Source of the DNA: Candidatus Zixiibacteriota bacterium
Lineage (GTDB): Bacteria; Zixibacteria; MSB-5A5; GN15; FEB-12
Direction: 5' to 3'
DNA: 64,000 nucleotides
Assembly (NCBI GenBank): GCA_034003725.1
Contig: JAVEYB010000006.1
Coordinates: forward strand, 62,001 to 126,000
A program made the position numbers and the translations under genes. Of the stretch, positions 35,300 to 43,325 are shown piece after piece. The first letter of the stretch is position 1. Each line of letters starts with the position of its first letter. The notes beneath the pieces are model-generated. The model saw only the letters and a list, made by a program, of their open reading frames with translations, was not told the DNA's origin and made no database searches.

Positions 35300-35599
35300 T
35301 CAGACCGGACACACCGTCTCCGGTCGCATCACCAGCTCGATTACATCGCCGACCGACATCCCCGACATCTCCCGCAGACTACGCCCGGAAAGCCACTCCG
35401 TCCCGCCCATAGCGAGCGTGGAACCGTCCGAATCGCTGCAAGTTATCGGTTCAGTCGGACGACGGCCGACATGACCGCTGTCGCAGACCTCATACGTATG
35501 AGTCGCAGTGTCGTACACGATCCAGAAGCGCGGCGGCCGATGGTCGAGAGCGGCCGCTGCCGTTATATCCGGCCCCTGCGATGCAACGGTGATCTTCAT
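35300..35599 (-). CDS. NifX/NifB-family cluster-binding-like protein
   Basis: A protein of 99 residues starting MKITVASQGPDITA, followed by FWIVYDTATHTYEVCDS and a C-terminal part with further Cys. This resembles the dinitrogenase iron-molybdenum cofactor-binding fold (NifX, NafY, MTH1175-like). No other nitrogenase gene is present, so it more likely carries or senses an iron-sulfur cluster in another process. The ATG at 35599 has GGAGG at good spacing, excluding a longer frame. It is immediately downstream of the V4R sigma-54 activator gene, same strand, with its own possible sigma-54 promoter. Confidence 0.75.
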   Translation of the reverse strand: MKITVASQGPDITAAAALDHRPPRFWIVYDTATHTYEVCDSGHVGRRPTEPITCSDSDGSTLAMGGTEWLSGRSLREMSGMSVGDVIELVMRPETVCPV

Positions 35600-35624
35600 A
35601 AACCAACCTCCGCTTGCCTTGCTT

Positions 35625-35687
35625 ACAAATGTTGTGCCGGGCGGGCATTTAGATTGACGCGTCGTCCGGGGCAACCTCCCTGCAACC
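35625..35687 (-). promoter_or_regulatory. Possible sigma-54 promoter and half-sites for NifX-like gene
   Basis: Minus strand reads CGGCACAACATTTGT (35639-35625), close to the -24/-12 consensus but with TTGT instead of TTGC. GTTGCA (35686-35681) and GTTGC (35675-35671) half-sites lie upstream. The -12 mismatch keeps confidence low. Confidence 0.3.
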
Positions 35688-35840
35688 GCATCACGACCCT
35701 CGTCCACCCACTCATTCCGCTGGTAATCAAGCAGATACGGCGGCTGCGACGGGCCTGGACGGCTCACGAACAGTGGCCCATTCGTTGGAGCAGCGGACCC
35801 TTTTGATTGGCGAATTGGACTGGCAGGCGAGAGCGTTATT

Positions 35841-37490
35841 TCATTTTGAAATGCTCAGTTGGCCTGTCGTTCCCAGGGCCTTCAGCTTTCGCCAGAGCGT
35901 CGCTGTACTGATGCCGAGAATACGCGCGGTCCGGGCGCGGTTGCCGCCCGACGCATACAGCACGGACAGGATGTGGCTGTTGACGATATCCTCCAGCGGC
36001 CGGGATAACGGGTCCCCTTCGCCGGCTCCTGCTTCCACCTGGGCCACAATCAGAGGCGGCAACGCCTCCGGAAGTATGACATTGTCACGACTCAACACTG
36101 CTGCCCGCTCCAGCGCGTTTTCCAGCTCGCGGACATTGCCCGGCCACGAATACGCTTGCAGGTAATCAAGGCAGGTCGCGTCAAGGCGAAGGTTCTCCAG
36201 ACGAAGTTTGCCGGAAAGCTTTTCGACCAGGAAGCGTGCCAGGGGTAGAATATCCTCTCGTCGCTGCCGAAGTGGCGGTATCTCGATTTCGATCACACGA
36301 AGCCGGTACAGAAGGTCATCGCGGAAACGCCCCTCACTGACAAGGGCGTCGAGATCGTGATTGGTTGCGGCGATTATCCGTACGTCGACGGGGCGGGGAA
36401 CGCTTTCGCCGATACGCATGATCTCTCTCTCCTGCAGGACGCGCAGGATTTTGATCTGCATGGCGGGCGTGATGTCGCCTATCTCGTCGAGAAACATCGT
36501 TCCCCCCGCCGCCTGTTCGAACAGCCCGGTCCGGTCACGCACGGCGCCCGTAAAAGCCCCTGCCTTATATCCGAATAACTCACTTTCCAACAGGCTCTCC
36601 GGAAGCGCACCGCAGTTGACCGCGACAAACGGCCGCTTCGCCCGGTGCGACACGCCGTGAATGTGCCGGGCCAGAACCTCCTTACCGACACCCGTCTCTC
36701 CGGTGATCAGTACCGAGGAATCAAACTGGGCGACCCGCTCCGCAAGATCGATAACCTGCCGCAGCGCCTTACTGCGTCCTTCGACAAAGAACGGCGTGTC
36801 ACGATGGTTGTCCGCCGAACCGAACTGACCGCGGCTGCGGGTCAATTGACGATCTTTTTTCTTCAGTTCATGGCTGAGACGACGGACAGTCCCGATGATG
36901 TCGTCCGCCTCGAAATACTTCAGATGTGGTTTTATTTCGTCCCCCCAGGAATCCAGATCACGCCCCTCTGCGTGACAGAAGGAATCGCCGCACGCCCGAC
37001 ACCGACGCTCCAGGAAGTACACGGGGCGATCCAGCACGTGCGACACGTACCCGCTGGCGTATCCCACCAGCTTCCAGCATGTGGGGACTCTCGTGGCGCC
37101 GATCTCCGATACATGCTCCTCGGCTTCGCCGGATTCATGCCAGTCACATTCGATATGGATTCGTCCGCTGCCGCTATCTACATCAAGCACGCTGACCCGC
37201 GCCCGCGCGATCCCCTCGATCGACTGCAGCCGGAAGCCCGCCCGCAACAACTCCGTTTGATCGGGCCACTGAAAAACCCGCCGCATCGCCGCTGCATCGG
37301 CGTGTCCCCAGAAATACCCGAATCGTGTAAACAGGCGCCGGGTCTGCTCCATTCCCAGCGTCTCCACAAGGTCCCGTCGGAATCGTGCGAATGCATGGAT
37401 AGAGTGCAAGACGAGCCGGCGCCCCTGAAGACTCAGGTTTCCGTCGGAACTTCCAACCAGCTCGCCGATTTCGAGGTCCTGTGCACGCAT
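35841..37490 (-). CDS. V4R-domain sigma-54-dependent transcriptional activator
   Basis: A protein of 549 residues: XylR_N-type domain (about 10-105), V4R domain (about 110-175) with RRCRACGDSFCHAEGRD that could bind metal or a ligand, a linker, then an AAA+ sigma-54 activation domain with Walker A GETGVGKE, the sigma-54-contacting loop GAFTGA, Walker B GGTMFLDEIGD and an R-finger region, and a Fis-type helix-turn-helix (NRARTARILGISTATLWRKL) at the end. Sensory control is probably by a hydrophobic or redox ligand at V4R. Its promoter overlaps a perfect TTGCAAC dyad, suggesting autorepression, and matching half-sites precede the redox operon at 54.7 kb. Confidence 0.93.
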   Translation of the reverse strand: MRAQDLEIGELVGSSDGNLSLQGRRLVLHSIHAFARFRRDLVETLGMEQTRRLFTRFGYFWGHADAAAMRRVFQWPDQTELLRAGFRLQSIEGIARARVSVLDVDSGSGRIHIECDWHESGEAEEHVSEIGATRVPTCWKLVGYASGYVSHVLDRPVYFLERRCRACGDSFCHAEGRDLDSWGDEIKPHLKYFEADDIIGTVRRLSHELKKKDRQLTRSRGQFGSADNHRDTPFFVEGRSKALRQVIDLAERVAQFDSSVLITGETGVGKEVLARHIHGVSHRAKRPFVAVNCGALPESLLESELFGYKAGAFTGAVRDRTGLFEQAAGGTMFLDEIGDITPAMQIKILRVLQEREIMRIGESVPRPVDVRIIAATNHDLDALVSEGRFRDDLLYRLRVIEIEIPPLRQRREDILPLARFLVEKLSGKLRLENLRLDATCLDYLQAYSWPGNVRELENALERAAVLSRDNVILPEALPPLIVAQVEAGAGEGDPLSRPLEDIVNSHILSVLYASGGNRARTARILGISTATLWRKLKALGTTGQLSISK

Positions 37491-37503
37491 ATCGTAGCCT
37501 TTC

Positions 37504-37555
37504 AATTTGCAACGTCAATTGTTGCAAATTTAAACGGCAAGGTTGCCCGCGTCAA
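37504..37555 (-). promoter_or_regulatory. Promoter and operator dyad of V4R activator gene
   Basis: Minus strand TTGACG (37555-37550), 17-base spacer, TAAATT (37532-37527). The -10 overlaps a perfect 10-bp inverted repeat: AATTTGCAAC (37504-37513), seven bases, GTTGCAAATT (37521-37530). This arrangement fits autorepression by the encoded activator. Confidence 0.7.
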
Positions 37556-37591
37556 CCGATTTAACCGACTCCGTGCTCCACGAAAAATGCC

Positions 37592-37624
37592 GCCGGCCCG
37601 GCCGATACGTACGGCCGGACCGGC
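37592..37624 (-). terminator. Terminator downstream of pirin gene
   Basis: A 13-bp stem beginning GCCGGCCCGG with one G-U pair and 7-base loop; minus strand continues with GGCATTTTTCG. Confidence 0.75.
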
Positions 37625-37636
37625 GTGCGTGCCGGA

Positions 37637-38335
37637 TTACGGCAGATCAAACAACAGCACTTCCGCATGCTCTTTTGCCGAAATCCGCAGCTCTGTGACA
37701 TCACTGATTGCCGCGCCGTCACCGGCCCTCATTTCGGCTCCGTTGACGGTCGCGGAACCGTCCGCCACATGTATCCACCCGTATCTGCCGGGTGAGAATC
37801 GGTGCTCGACGGATGAGCCGTCGTCGATGATGGCGGCATACAGGAAAGCATCCTGGTGCATTGCCAGCGACCCGTCGCGACCATCCGGCGATACCAGCAG
37901 CTTCAGCACGTTGTGCTTGCTCTCGTCGGGGAAGTGCTTCTGATCGTACGAGGGCTCGAGACCACGTTCCGACGGGTATAGCCAGATCTGCAGAAGGTGA
38001 ACGTGGTCCTCCTGCGACGGGTTAAACTCGCTGTGGAGAACCCCTCGTCCCGCACTCATGCGCTGGACATCGCCGCGACGAATCACGGATCCCGTACCCA
38101 GACTGTCCTTGTGTTCGAGAGCGCCGTCCAGCACATACGTGATGATCTCCATGTCGTTGTGCGGGTGCGTGCCGAACCCTCCACCCGGCGCGACCCGATC
38201 ATCGTTGATCACCCGCAGGACACGGAACCCCATATGGGCCGGATCACGATAGCCGGCAAACGAAAACGTGTGCCACGTATCGAGCCAGCCGTGGTCGGCG
38301 TGGCCGCGCTCGGCGGCAGGGCGGACAGTAATCAT
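37637..38335 (-). CDS. Pirin family protein
   Basis: A protein of 232 residues, bicupin. The N-terminal cupin has the metal-ligand motif THPHNDMEIITYVLDG near residue 56 and HSEFNP with further His/Glu near residue 101. The C-terminal cupin is degenerate. Pirins include quercetin dioxygenases and iron-dependent co-regulators, often induced by electrophiles. AAGGAG precedes the ATG. A MarR regulator gene lies 62 bases upstream on the same strand, a common pairing for aromatic or oxidative stress responses. Confidence 0.93.
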   Translation of the reverse strand: MITVRPAAERGHADHGWLDTWHTFSFAGYRDPAHMGFRVLRVINDDRVAPGGGFGTHPHNDMEIITYVLDGALEHKDSLGTGSVIRRGDVQRMSAGRGVLHSEFNPSQEDHVHLLQIWLYPSERGLEPSYDQKHFPDESKHNVLKLLVSPDGRDGSLAMHQDAFLYAAIIDDGSSVEHRFSPGRYGWIHVADGSATVNGAEMRAGDGAAISDVTELRISAKEHAEVLLFDLP

Positions 38336-38397
38336 CGTGTGCTCCTTTCGTTATGCGTAATATGTGTTCAAACACGTTTTTAGCCTGAATAATCATT

Positions 38398-38832
38398 TCA
38401 CCCCGGCTGGTATGCTTTGGCCAGCAGGCCCGCCAGCTGCGCCAGTTCCTGTCGGGTCATGTGGAGAAAACGGGTCCGATGGTATTCGCGCATCGGACGA
38501 TCCAGCGCAGACAGCAGCGATAAACCCTCTTCCGTAATCCTTGTCTGAACCACCCGTCGATCAAAGTCGCTTCGCTCGCGCCTGACCAACCGGCGTCTTT
38601 CGAGGCGATCGAGCAGCCGGGTAATATCGGGCACCCGCGTAATCATGCGCTCACCGATCTGCTGGCACGACAGCGGCTGCTGTTGCGACCCGCGGAGAAT
38701 CCGCAGGACATTGAACTGCGGTTCGGTGATCTCGTGCACCTTAAGCACACTCGAAAACTCATCTCGAAATCGTTCGGCCGTCTTCAACACGGCAATCACT
38801 ATCTCCTGCGACTGTGTCTCAGCTACCGCCAT
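38398..38832 (-). CDS. MarR family transcriptional regulator
   Basis: A protein of 144 residues, winged helix-turn-helix: dimer helix, recognition region (CQQIGERMITRVPDITRLLD near residues 56-75) and wing LVRRERSDFDRRVVQTRITEEG. It probably represses itself and pirin. A perfect 16-base palindrome lies about 53 bases upstream of its start; a smaller GTGTTCAAACAC palindrome (38364-38375) lies in front of pirin. Confidence 0.92.
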   Translation of the reverse strand: MAVAETQSQEIVIAVLKTAERFRDEFSSVLKVHEITEPQFNVLRILRGSQQQPLSCQQIGERMITRVPDITRLLDRLERRRLVRRERSDFDRRVVQTRITEEGLSLLSALDRPMREYHRTRFLHMTRQELAQLAGLLAKAYQPG

Positions 38833-38884
38833 GGGCCACCCTTATCGGTCTCATGTGACGTTCAGATACACTCGTTGTAACGAC

Positions 38885-38900
38885 ATTTGTTATAACAAAT
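38885..38900. promoter_or_regulatory. MarR-type operator palindrome
   Basis: Perfect 16-base palindrome ATTTGTTATAACAAAT in the divergent region between marR and a methyltransferase gene; length and position suit MarR dimer binding. Confidence 0.6.
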
Positions 38901-39031
38901 AACTCATCTCAGAGTTCCCGCGCGTTCCCCCATCGAACTTCAGTCGCGCCCCCGCTGTTTGACAGTCCAAAGATACCCGCTCGGGACAACCCTGAAGCGC
39001 CTCATCTGGAAACGAATAGAAACCGCAGGTC

Positions 39032-39850
39032 ATGACGTATCAACGACCCCGGCATTATGCGCCGACCGATATAATCGCTCGGATACGTTCGGCGGCCGAC
39101 TCTGTCGGACTGCCGGTGGAATCGCTCACCCGCGACGATATGGCCTCGTTTGATGAGTTCCATATTGGCGGCCGCGACCAGACCCGACAGCTGGCTCGAG
39201 CTGCCGATGTTCGACCGGGCGAACACGTCCTCGACATCGGATGCGGGGTCGGCGGTCCGGCACGCACGCTTGCGGCCGAGTTCGGCGCTCGGGTTACGGC
39301 GACCGATGTTACGTTCGAATTCTGCCGCGCAGCAACATGGCTCAATCGGATCGTCGGACTGGAAAACCGCATCGCCTGCGTACGCGCCGATGCATCACGG
39401 CTGCCGTTTGCGGCGGGAAGCTTCGAGATTGTCTGGATGCAACATCTTTGCGCGAACATTGCAGACAAAACCGGGCTCTTCGAGGAGTGCCGTAGAGTAA
39501 TGCGGCCGCATGGTCGGCTGGCGCTTTACGAGGTGGTCGCAGGTGAATCGCCGGGTATTCATTTTCCCGTCTTCTGGGCCGAATCGGCCGAACACAGCCA
39601 CCTCTTGTCAAAAGAGACGTTCTTTTTCACGGTCGAGCAGGCAGGGTTTGAACCGGTGTCGACATGCGATCTGACCGGCGAGGCAGTCGCCTTCTTCCGG
39701 TCGGCGATGCGGATTGCCCGAGCGGTGCGCCCTCCTCTGAGCCCTTCAATCATCATACCGGTCGATGCCGGACGAAAGGCTGCCAATGTCCTGCGGAATC
39801 TTGAAGAGGGCCGGATAGAAGTCGTGAGCGGGGTATTTCGGCCGCGCTGA
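39032..39850 (+). CDS. Class I SAM-dependent methyltransferase
   Basis: A protein of 272 residues. SAM-binding motif I VLDIGCGVGGPAR near residue 72 with the GGPAR form seen in sarcosine/dimethylglycine and tocopherol methyltransferases, ATDVTFEFCRAA after it, and ADASRLPFAAGSFEIVWMQH. A C-terminal FFTVEQAGFEPV region follows. It likely methylates a small molecule. It is divergent from marR with the operator palindrome between them, so it may share that control. Confidence 0.87.
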   Translation: MTYQRPRHYAPTDIIARIRSAADSVGLPVESLTRDDMASFDEFHIGGRDQTRQLARAADVRPGEHVLDIGCGVGGPARTLAAEFGARVTATDVTFEFCRAATWLNRIVGLENRIACVRADASRLPFAAGSFEIVWMQHLCANIADKTGLFEECRRVMRPHGRLALYEVVAGESPGIHFPVFWAESAEHSHLLSKETFFFTVEQAGFEPVSTCDLTGEAVAFFRSAMRIARAVRPPLSPSIIIPVDAGRKAANVLRNLEEGRIEVVSGVFRPR

Positions 39851-39868
39851 AACGGGGCCTGCGTTATC

Positions 39869-40531
39869 TCATCGAACCAGCACGGCCACGCCGGGCCGGC
39901 TGGCGCCATAAAGCGACATGCCTTCCTTGCCGGGCAATTGTATGCGAAGTCTCGATCCCCCGGCGAGAGAACGCCACAACGAGCGGCCGGTTTCAAGAGC
40001 GTTATCGAAGCGCGATACGGCCTCTCCGGAAACATCGGTGATGACGTCGATACTCGAGCCGTTGCTCAACTCGATCAGGAAGCGTTCCGGCAAATAGCGC
40101 TGCAAGTGCTGGAGCGGAAGGTTTTCAGCACGGGCCACTATGGTCAGGATTGAGTCGGGTACGGGACGGCTGCCGCCAAAAAGATGCACTCGCCGAATGA
40201 ACGCCGCCCCGATCTCATCGCGACTGAGGGTTTCCGCAAACGATGCAACTTCATCGGAGTCCGATGCGAGAATCAACGGTGTGTCCCACACCGTCGTACC
40301 GTCCATGCTGAGCCGTAACTTGCCGCGCGTGAGATCCACAATCAGCGAGAGAGTGGACGCGACCGATGACGGCGTACTCTGGGCCGACGACTCCGTCGTT
40401 GCGGGCGCAGCTTTCCGATCACGCATCGAAACGACCACCAGCAGGGCTACCACGAGCAGGGTGACAGCGAGGCCCGCGACGGCCGCATGTGTTCCCTTAG
40501 TAAATATAGACGGGCGTTCCGATCGTGACAT
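39869..40531 (-). CDS. Membrane-anchored hypothetical protein of L,D-transpeptidase operon
   Basis: A protein of 220 residues, one N-terminal membrane segment (about 16-36) and a periplasmic part with no recognised family; strands such as LSLIVDLTRGKLRLSMDG recall the linker-like substrate regions in YkuD proteins but the catalytic HGC motif is absent. Its start at 40531 lies 35 bases inside the end of the upstream transpeptidase gene, indicating coupled translation. It may be an accessory or inactive relative of the neighbouring enzymes. Confidence 0.7.
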   Translation of the reverse strand: MSRSERPSIFTKGTHAAVAGLAVTLLVVALLVVVSMRDRKAAPATTESSAQSTPSSVASTLSLIVDLTRGKLRLSMDGTTVWDTPLILASDSDEVASFAETLSRDEIGAAFIRRVHLFGGSRPVPDSILTIVARAENLPLQHLQRYLPERFLIELSNGSSIDVITDVSGEAVSRFDNALETGRSLWRSLAGGSRLRIQLPGKEGMSLYGASRPGVAVLVR

Positions 40532-41102
40532 AACGAAACACCTTCTCCAGGTCATCGGCGCCAAGACGCACGCACCCATGCGTAACGCTCACACCGAGCA
40601 GACGTTCGTACAAGGTTCCGTGTATGAAGTAACCGTCCCCGAAACCGATCGCATACGCCCCCAGCATTTCCGAGTCGAACCGTTCATGCTCCGAGGTCGG
40701 GATGGGCAGGCTGTCTTCCAAAAACGCCCAGTCGGGCTTGCGCCACCACGGGTCGACCAGCTTGCTGTCAACTTTGTACTTGCCGGCAGGCGTATCAAAC
40801 ACCCAGCGACGGCCGGTCACGCTGTCGGTGAGCATGGCCCCGGAGCCGGTGGAACACACGGCGTCTATCAGCACCGAATCCTCGGTCCGAACGAAAAGCC
40901 GGTTCGCGTAGCGATCGATCACGATATACGGGCGGGGAAGCCTGCGCGACCGACGGACCTCCGTTTTTGTCGTTGTGTCCGTCACGCCGACGGCTGGGGG
41001 AGCGCTCGATGTCGAAAGCGAATCCGCACCGATCGACAGCGGTGCTGCAACGAGCAACGCGACAACCCCCGCTTTCCAGACGGTAAGATTGTGTCTGCTC
41101 AT
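40497..41102 (-). CDS. L,D-transpeptidase (YkuD domain)
   Basis: A protein of 201 residues with a signal peptide (about 1-25) and a YkuD domain. The catalytic signature is HGTLYERLLGVSVTHGCVRL, with His and the nucleophilic Cys in THGCVR. Such enzymes make 3-3 peptidoglycan crosslinks or attach proteins to the wall. The start at 41102 is an ATGA overlap with the upstream transpeptidase gene. Confidence 0.9.
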   Translation of the reverse strand: MSRHNLTVWKAGVVALLVAAPLSIGADSLSTSSAPPAVGVTDTTTKTEVRRSRRLPRPYIVIDRYANRLFVRTEDSVLIDAVCSTGSGAMLTDSVTGRRWVFDTPAGKYKVDSKLVDPWWRKPDWAFLEDSLPIPTSEHERFDSEMLGAYAIGFGDGYFIHGTLYERLLGVSVTHGCVRLGADDLEKVFRYVTIGTPVYIY

Positions 41103-42217
41103 GGCACCAGTCCTGACCGACGGACGATGGTCACCGGCGTGCCGACCTCGACATATTTCATCAGTGTGTCCATATCTTCGTTTGAGAGGGCTACGCACCC
41201 GTTGGTCCAGTCACGCCCCTGCCCGCCGTAGCCGTGAATTTCGATAAGTCCGCCGATTCTCGCACTGTTGTTTATCAGGCCCGACTCCCGGTTGGCCGAG
41301 AACCGCGTGCGGTCCCGGTCATTGGGGTAGTTCAACATCAGGGCCTTGTAATACTTGCTCCCTGTCGGGCGCACCCACGTCACCCGGTACATCCCCTCCG
41401 GCGTGGCGCCGTCGCCGCTCTGTATCTTCTGTACGGCCGGGTTGAACCCCAGATCACAGGAAAACGTCTTGCTGATTTTCCCACGCGAAACCAGCAGCAA
41501 CCGGTGCGCCGACTTGTCCACGACTATCGCCCGGGTACCTGTTGCCTTCGATGTCGCGAGCGTCTGTGACACCCACTCGTCCCATTCGGCCTGTCGCGAT
41601 GATTCCTCGGAACGATGTCGATCGAGTCGCCGCTTGAGGGCCTCAAGGCTCTCCTCGCAGCTGTCGAGCGCCGCCAGCGCTTCGCTGGTGTGCCCCTCGT
41701 CCATCAGATTTGCCGCCACATCCAACTGCGTGCTGGCATGTGTGAGCAGGCGGTACGTGTCGAGGCGGAAGAGCGATGTATCGAGGTCTTTCTGCCGCAC
41801 TTCGATTCTTCGGGCCAGCTCCCGGTGACGTTTTGTCACGGTGTCGCGCTCGCTGCGCGCGGCATCGCGCGCCAGCTTCATCGTCTCGCGGACCTGGCCG
41901 GATGCGCTGGCCAGAAGTGAGTCTGCCACCGAATAGTCCCGCATCAGCAGCCACCGCTGATTCTGGCTGTCGAGTTCAGCCTGGGCGGCGTTCAATTGCG
42001 ACCGCGCCTGAGCGAATGCGTTCGGCGCCCAACGCGCTGACTGGTTGAGCTGCGCGTCCTGCAGAACGCTCAGGGATTCGCGGTAACGGGCGAGCGTACG
42101 CTCGTGATGGGTCGTTATCGCGTGCCATCGGGCTGCCAGCGAAGCGGCGACAGCGATGCCCATTGTAATCGCCAGCGCAAGCCACCGATGCCGTCGTATG
42201 AACCCAGGTAATTGCAT
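41099..42217 (-). CDS. L,D-transpeptidase with N-terminal helical domain
   Basis: A protein of 372 residues: membrane anchor (about 10-30), a long helical region rich in Ala/Arg/Glu (about 35-215) resembling the downstream-located lipoprotein's helical domain, then a C-terminal YkuD domain with HGYGGQGRDWTNGCVAL (catalytic His and Cys). The ATG at 42217 is used; a TTG two codons earlier is possible. The gene is middle member of a four-gene cell-envelope operon with overlapping ends. Confidence 0.9.
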   Translation of the reverse strand: MQLPGFIRRHRWLALAITMGIAVAASLAARWHAITTHHERTLARYRESLSVLQDAQLNQSARWAPNAFAQARSQLNAAQAELDSQNQRWLLMRDYSVADSLLASASGQVRETMKLARDAARSERDTVTKRHRELARRIEVRQKDLDTSLFRLDTYRLLTHASTQLDVAANLMDEGHTSEALAALDSCEESLEALKRRLDRHRSEESSRQAEWDEWVSQTLATSKATGTRAIVVDKSAHRLLLVSRGKISKTFSCDLGFNPAVQKIQSGDGATPEGMYRVTWVRPTGSKYYKALMLNYPNDRDRTRFSANRESGLINNSARIGGLIEIHGYGGQGRDWTNGCVALSNEDMDTLMKYVEVGTPVTIVRRSGLVP

Positions 42218-42228
42218 CGCCAAACAAC

Positions 42229-42254
42229 GAAGGACCGTCGAGCGACGGTCCTTC
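42229..42254. terminator. Intercistronic hairpin upstream of L,D-transpeptidase
   Basis: Perfect 11-bp stem GAAGGACCGTC with its complement and GAGC loop between the lipoprotein and transpeptidase genes; the T-tract on the minus strand is poor (GTTGTTTGG), so partial termination is likely. Confidence 0.55.
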
Positions 42255-42281
42255 GAATCATATCCGTTCCTTCGGCGTCAA

Positions 42282-42887
42282 TCAGGTCTTGGACCTGGTT
42301 GTCTTGCGCGCCTTGGCTTCCTCGATCTGCGTCATGATGCTTTGCAGTTTTTCCATGGTCGAGTTAGCTTTGGTGCGGGCGGTCAGGAAACTGCCGGCGT
42401 CAAAATCGGCCCGCGCATCGGAGAACGAGGTCTGGGCGGCGGTGAAATCGGCTTTGAGCAGCTCGATATCGGCCCGCGTACCCTTCGCCACCGGGGCAGC
42501 CTTCACAGCCGCGTCAACGGTCGCCATCAGCGTCTCCGCATCGGCAAGCAGCGTCCGAACCTCTTCCTGGACGCGCTGCTTCTCGGCTGCGGCGTCGGTT
42601 ACCGCCTGGGCGGCCAGCCGTTCGGCCGCGGCGTACAGGTCACGGGACTTGTCGTAGCTGCGCAGCAGCGAAAACTTGCCGTCCTGCGCCTGCTGCTCTA
42701 CCTTCGCGGCGTTCAATGTATCCATCGCCATCTGGAACGACATGGCGGCGTACTGTTCTGCCTCGGCGGCTTTGGCGCTTTCGAAAGCCTTGTCAGTGGT
42801 TGCGATCTGTTCTGTAGGGACGCTGCTGCAGCCAACGACCCACAACAGCGCGAGTGCCACCAGCACCGACGACACACGCGTAAACAT
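42282..42887 (-). CDS. DUF4398-like helical lipoprotein
   Basis: A protein of 201 residues with lipobox VVGC at about residue 20, then an almost entirely helical body rich in Ala, Glu, Asp and Lys (EQYAAMSFQMAMDTLNAAK, AAAEKQRVQEEVRTLLADAE), typical of DUF4398/OmpA-associated coiled-coil lipoproteins. It likely forms part of an envelope or peptidoglycan-associated assembly with the L,D-transpeptidases encoded downstream. Confidence 0.82.
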   Translation of the reverse strand: MFTRVSSVLVALALLWVVGCSSVPTEQIATTDKAFESAKAAEAEQYAAMSFQMAMDTLNAAKVEQQAQDGKFSLLRSYDKSRDLYAAAERLAAQAVTDAAAEKQRVQEEVRTLLADAETLMATVDAAVKAAPVAKGTRADIELLKADFTAAQTSFSDARADFDAGSFLTARTKANSTMEKLQSIMTQIEEAKARKTTRSKT

Positions 42888-43325
42888 ACGTTGATTCCTC
42901 CCGCCGGCTGTTCTTCTCGAACACTAAGGTTACAAAAAAAGGACATGCGTCGGTCCGGCGACCCGTTGCATATCCGTCATGTTGACCGCGAACGGTCTGT
43001 TCTCATCTATTTGGTTTTCGCTAACGTCTCTTCCCGGTATCCTGTCATCGGACAGTCATCCCGGCGCCTGACCACCTCACCGAGCGGCATGTCTGCTTCC
43101 CCGCTCTTCGGCGGCCGGGCACTTTCAGCCGCCTAATAGACACGGTAACAGCTCACTTGTCAAGGGCTTTTCCTGCAGCGCGGCATTTCCTCTCCGGCCG
43201 ATTTTGCCTTGTCCTTCGAGATAATATGGAGTATAATCATCTACATACAAACCGGCATCGACCGGCTAACCCCAACACATGTCGACTCTTGCCGTCACGG
43301 AGCCCGGTTGATCGTCTGACTTACC
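42888..43325. other. Divergent intergenic region
   Basis: About 440 bases between the lipoprotein operon (minus) and the large LuxR-type regulator (plus). Apart from the promoter at 43209-43237 no gene, repeat or RNA structure was recognised. Confidence 0.5.
43209..43237 (+). promoter_or_regulatory. Sigma-70 promoter of large LuxR-type regulator
   Basis: TTGTCC, 17-base spacer, perfect TATAAT; about 80 bases of leader to the start codon at 43326. Confidence 0.75.

Noticed and set aside
35300-35599. Nitrogenase-related function for the NifX-like gene
   Set aside because: No nifHDK, nifE/N or nifB gene is in the window, and the fold is shared by many proteins unrelated to nitrogen fixation.
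36645-37943. Open frame of 432 codons on the plus strand
   Set aside because: Antisense to the V4R activator and pirin genes and crosses their intergenic promoter and terminator.
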